From the NCBI GenBank assembly GCA_030610745.1, contig JAUWRC010000021.1, positions 1-14,437 on the forward strand: DNA of 14,437 nucleotides, written 5' to 3'. The translations under genes were made by a program, and so were the position numbers. Positions 12,525 to 14,437 of the stretch are shown piece after piece. Each line of letters starts with the position of its first letter. The first letter of the stretch is position 1. The stretch comes from Clostridia bacterium (GTDB taxonomy: Bacteria; Aerophobota; Aerophobia; Aerophobales; AE-B3A). The notes below the pieces were generated by a model. It saw nothing but the letters and a program-made list of their open reading frames with translations, made no database searches and was not told the origin of the DNA.

Positions 12525-12724
12525 TGACTGTTTTGTATATAAAATATCAAGAGGGCTTTTTGGAACATTAGACATACTTCTTAATACGTGGGTATAAATC
12601 ATGGTTGTCTCGACATTTTTATAGCCTAGCAGATTTTAAACTGCTCAAAATAGAGTTGTAAAGCTATTTTTGCCTGTTTTTTCTGCCAGTCTGCAACGCC
12701 GGCAGTTTTAGATAAATCCTCCAT
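12522..12724 (-). pseudogene. intI: Integron integrase remnant with a large internal deletion
   Basis: Read on the minus strand from ATG 12724, the frame gives MEDLSKTAGVADWQKKQAKI then ALQLYFEQFKIC and a stop at 12626. The WQxxQAxxAxxLY pattern is the N-terminal helix of environmental IntI proteins. Shifting frame at the junction (about 12635) gives LLGYKNVETTMIYTHVL, then VPKSPLDIL and a stop at 12522. This is the IntI C-terminal box; IntI1 has LLGHSDVSTTMIYTHVL and later RSPLDAL. The nucleophile Tyr survives, but the conserved His in LGH is Tyr. Some 250 codons are missing, including the R-H-R residues and the IntI-specific insert. It is divergent from the cassettes, as intI should be. Confidence 0.85.
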
Positions 12725-12889
12725 TGGAAATTACCATAAAAAGCGAATTACGTATTTAATGCTATTATAGGCAAAATAAGAAATGTAAATTTATGTTGAC
12801 GTGTGAGATTGGTATAGTATAATTGGTATAAATGAATTAAATTAGTACAAAAGACCATAAAAAACGAATTCGTATATTAATTGTTATGC
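12725..12889 (+). other. attI-like integron recombination region
   Basis: This 160-base gap lies between the intI start and the first cassette. Two near-identical 27-base direct repeats are present, at 12734-12760 and 12855-12881; both begin CCATAAAAA and contain CGAATT and TTAAT. The second abuts the core GTTATGC (12883-12889), where the first cassette joins. This matches the layout of attI sites, with direct-repeat integrase sites beside a simple site. A TATAAT on the minus strand (12769-12764) could be the -10 box of the intI promoter. Confidence 0.7.
12796..12823 (+). promoter_or_regulatory. Cassette promoter (Pc) candidate
   Basis: TTGACG (12796-12801) and a perfect TATAAT (12818-12823) are 16 bases apart, pointing into the cassette array. 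ATTGGTATA occurs twice (12808-12816 and 12822-12830) around the -10 box, one and a third helical turns apart, and may be an operator. Confidence 0.65.
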
Positions 12890-12916
12890 TTTTTGATTAA
12901 TCTGAAGGAGAAAGCA

Positions 12917-13159
12917 ATGCTAGAGAAAAAGAAGACGTCCGCTCAGTACTTTCGGGCGGATCAACTTGGCATTGATGACCTGAAGAACGAGTTTCTGAAG
13001 GAAGCCAGAAAGTTTGTGTACTACCGAAAGGGAGAGTGGCATGGTAAAAGCTGCGTCCATTGGACATGCAATCGCATGGGCGAAAGCGAATCCCGAATGG
13101 GTTGTTATCGCCGTGGCCATGTATACTCCGTCCAAGGACCTCATCGCCTGGATAGCTAA
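12917..13159 (+). CDS. First cassette frame, unknown (possibly the N-terminal part of a frameshifted gene)
   Basis: 80 residues from ATG 12917, which has an excellent AAGGAG six bases upstream. The first 43 residues (MLEKKKTSAQYFRADQLG, then a helical acidic-basic region to RKGEW) look like real protein. The rest overlaps the next frame by 119 bases and looks like its shadow. Either this is a short protein coupled to the next gene, or one gene with a frameshift near 13040. No family is recognised. Confidence 0.4.
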   Translation: MLEKKKTSAQYFRADQLGIDDLKNEFLKEARKFVYYRKGEWHGKSCVHWTCNRMGESESRMGCYRRGHVYSVQGPHRLDS

Positions 13160-13511
13160 AACTCTGGGAGTCGTCGCCAAAGTAGTTTGGGACAAGACCG
13201 CAGAATACTTCATGGACAAGAAGGCCCGACACGTGACCCGAAGAGTAATCTGTGGAGAGAGGATTGACCCTGGGCTCGTCGAGAAATGGGAAGCGATTTG
13301 CGGAAAGAGGGGCGTGGTGACAATCCCAGAGAGTCAGAAAGGGTTATTGCGATATATCGTGAACGAAAAGCGTTACGCGATATTTACTCGTGTGGCCGAG
13401 AACGACCTCAGAGGGATCATTGGTACCGAGTCAGAGATGATCAGGACGCTAAGGGAGATGTTCGATCGCGAGTTCATAGTTGCAGACCTCCGGAACAAGC
13501 AGGAGACATAA
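13041..13511 (+). CDS. Cassette-encoded protein of unknown function
   Basis: 156 residues from ATG 13041, preceded by AAAGGGAG at six bases. Residues 14-45 contain an amphipathic to hydrophobic stretch (EWVVIAVAMYTPSKDLIAWI), perhaps a membrane hairpin. A basic segment (DKKARHVTRRVICGERI) and a mixed C-terminal domain with RYAIFTRVAENDLRG follow. I recognise no domain; this is usual for integron cassettes. The stop lies two bases before the attC R'' site, the tight packing expected of a cassette. Confidence 0.65.
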   Translation: MVKAASIGHAIAWAKANPEWVVIAVAMYTPSKDLIAWIAKTLGVVAKVVWDKTAEYFMDKKARHVTRRVICGERIDPGLVEKWEAICGKRGVVTIPESQKGLLRYIVNEKRYAIFTRVAENDLRGIIGTESEMIRTLREMFDREFIVADLRNKQET

Positions 13512-13512
13512 A

Positions 13513-13560
13513 GGCATAACGATGGCATGCACACGGACGGGGATACCTGGCCGTTATGCC
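13513..13560 (+). other. attC site of cassette 1, short and atypical
   Basis: GGCATAACG (13513-13521) and CGTTATGCC (13552-13560) are perfect complements, forming the R''/R' pair with GTT as the crossover. Only 30 bases lie between them and I find no L''/L' arm with extrahelical bases. It is shorter than the usual 57-140 bases and may be a deleted or divergent site. Confidence 0.6.
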
Positions 13561-14309
13561 CATGAGAAATTAGAATGGAAAATAAGGCATTAGAGATAAT
13601 TGCTTCAATACCGAATTCCTTAGATTGGAGTGCTTGGGTCACAGCAATAGCAACGATTGTGTTGGCTGTTCTCACGTTCATTTATGTTCGTCTTACAAAG
13701 AAGATACTCGCATCGCAATCAGATCCCTGCGTAATATTGTCTGTTGTTCATGATGAGTCACGGTCATCCATTCTTCAATTAGTTGCAAAAAATGTCGGTT
13801 CGGGTTTGGCACATGATATTTCATTCGAATTTTCACGACCGATACCTCACCGAGCTTTTGGAATTTCTATCGATCAAGCAAAAAAAGCTGAGGATATGAA
13901 AGAAGGCCCATTTATTGATGGAATACCGGCGTTGGGCCCTGGCGAGGAACGTAAGATCGATTGGGGGCAATACGGTGGTCTTACAAAAAACCTTGGGACT
14001 GAGCCTGTAATCGTTAAATGCATATTCAAGAAACATGAAAAGAGGATGCCACCTGTTGAGTGTAAGCTTGATGTAAAATCTTTTGAAGGAACTGTCGCTG
14101 CTGAAGTTCCAATTGCCAGGATTGCACGCGACATAGAAAAAATTTCAAACAACCTACACCATCTGTTGACTGGTTTTAAGAAATTGAAGGTCGAGTTAGT
14201 AGAACCTTTCAAACCTGATACTGAAGAAAAGGAAGATAAAAAGGCATAACAAACCCTTCAACTCGGACTGGGTTTCGCTGGCGCTCAACCCAGCCGGTTA
14301 AGGGTAGCG
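13554..14309 (+). mobile_element. Integron gene cassette 2
   Basis: Starts with TTATGCC and ends with the G of the second attC. The R'' at its 3' end (GGCATAAC) is the exact complement of its 5' GTTATGCC, the hallmark of a cassette excised and inserted as a circle. It carries one gene that fills nearly all of its length. Confidence 0.85.
13575..14249 (+). CDS. Cassette-encoded membrane-anchored protein of unknown function
   Basis: 224 residues. One membrane helix spans about residues 19-40 (WVTAIATIVLAVLTFIYV), followed by RLTKK, placing the C-terminal domain in the cytoplasm if the positive-inside rule holds. The soluble part begins with DPCVILSVVHDES and has the motif AKNVGSGLAHDISFEF. I associate that motif with a large group of hypothetical single-helix proteins. 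The C-terminus is charged (DTEEKEDKKA). No strong ribosome site precedes the ATG. The TAA stop lies inside the R'' of attC2. Confidence 0.75.
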   Translation: MENKALEIIASIPNSLDWSAWVTAIATIVLAVLTFIYVRLTKKILASQSDPCVILSVVHDESRSSILQLVAKNVGSGLAHDISFEFSRPIPHRAFGISIDQAKKAEDMKEGPFIDGIPALGPGEERKIDWGQYGGLTKNLGTEPVIVKCIFKKHEKRMPPVECKLDVKSFEGTVAAEVPIARIARDIEKISNNLHHLLTGFKKLKVELVEPFKPDTEEKEDKKA

Positions 14310-14316
14310 TTAGACC
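14243..14316 (+). other. attC site of cassette 2, canonical
   Basis: R'' GGCATAAC (14243-14250) and R' GTTAGAC (14309-14315) flank a near-perfect inner hairpin. The right inner arm (14287-14305) has reverse complement ACCCTTAACCGGCTGGGTT. The left arm (14253-14274) is the same sequence with three extra single bases (C, T and A). Unpaired bases of this kind mark which attC strand IntI uses. The loop is about 12 bases. Confidence 0.9.
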
Positions 14317-14437
14317 CCATGAATCAACGACAATATTTACAGGGAGAATGACCATGAAGACAAAAATGACTATGATTTCCTGGAAGGGAGAAAAATTTTG
14401 GCTTGGGAAACTTCTCGAACATCCAGAAATTATGACG
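14310..14437 (+). mobile_element. Integron gene cassette 3, cut by the window edge
   Basis: Begins with TTAGACCCC after the attC2 crossover, so its own attC should carry GGGTCTAAC. It contains the start of one gene on the plus strand. Confidence 0.75.
14354..14437 (+). CDS. HicB-like antitoxin, N-terminal part only
   Basis: 28 residues are visible from ATG 14354, with AGGGAG seven bases upstream. The sequence has a first strand (MTMISWKGEKFWLGKLLEH) followed by PEIMT. This resembles the start of HicB-type antitoxins, where a beta strand and a P-x-x-x-T turn open the RNase-H-like fold. A hicA toxin gene would be expected in the same cassette past the edge; none fits upstream within it. Toxin-antitoxin genes are frequent cassette cargo and help keep arrays from being lost. 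Confidence 0.45.
   Translation, partial: MKTKMTMISWKGEKFWLGKLLEHPEIMT

Larger units (their letters stand above)
12884..13553 (+). mobile_element. Integron gene cassette 1
   Basis: Runs from the TTATGC after the attI core to the G of the first attC. Its 5' GTTATGC is complementary to its 3' R'' GGCATAAC over seven bases. The cassette is visibly richer in GC than the feo genes, which supports outside origin. It carries one or two overlapping reading frames on the plus strand. Confidence 0.75.

Noticed and set aside
12683..12709. CTGCC...GGCAG followed by TTTT as a plus-strand terminator
   Set aside because: The stem is only five bases with a 13-base loop, and the segment is coding sequence of the intI remnant.

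Overview
The window comes from an uncultured-looking, moderately AT-rich bacterium. It has a V/A-type ATP synthase subunit A gene, a tig-clpP pair, a large single-strand tRNA cluster, a family 4 uracil-DNA glycosylase, an iron-uptake operon and an integron cassette array. Most intergenic gaps are packed with degenerate, permuted short repeats and palindromes. This style suggests a groundwater or sediment candidate-phylum bacterium (Omnitrophota-like is my guess, low confidence); nothing here fixes the taxon.

Layout. 1-3074 (minus strand): ATP synthase subunit A (cut by the window edge), clpP and tig. 3490-4331 (minus): tRNA-Leu(UAG), Gly(GCC), Lys(CUU), His(GUG) and Gly(UCC). 4332-6849: a scar-like insert made of a tyrosine-recombinase fragment, a PAS fragment, a Cdc48-type AAA gene that has lost its Walker A start, a truncated hypothetical gene, a PHA-regulator-domain fragment and a GvpH/Hsp20-like gene. 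This looks like a decayed gas-vesicle-type island. It separates the first tRNA group from tRNA-Arg(UCU) and tRNA-Pro(UGG) at 6854-7070. 7071-7860: a decayed NYN-domain gene, a compact promoter-palindrome-terminator unit, and repeats. 7861-9027: udg and a small membrane-anchored coiled-coil protein. 9114-12495: a DtxR-family regulator with a consensus promoter and GTTAG/CTAAC operator, two feoA genes, a feoB split into GTPase and membrane genes, and a small four-helix membrane protein.

The most exciting part is 12496-14437, a chromosomal integron. A minus-strand intI remnant keeps its N-terminal region and the C-terminal block LLGYKNVETTMIYTHVL, but has lost everything between. It is followed by an attI-like segment with two direct repeats, one against a GTTATGC crossover core. 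An outward sigma-70 promoter in the Pc position comes next, then at least three gene cassettes. Cassette 2 ends in a textbook attC whose inner arms pair perfectly once three extrahelical bases are removed. Its R'' (GGCATAAC) is the exact complement of that cassette's own 5' end. The cassettes carry two unknown proteins and the start of a HicB-like antitoxin.

How the genes work together. tig and clpP serve nascent-chain folding and proteolysis. The DtxR regulator probably senses Fe(II) and controls itself and the Feo transporter. The integron seems frozen in cis because its integrase is dead, so its cassettes could move only with an integrase supplied in trans.
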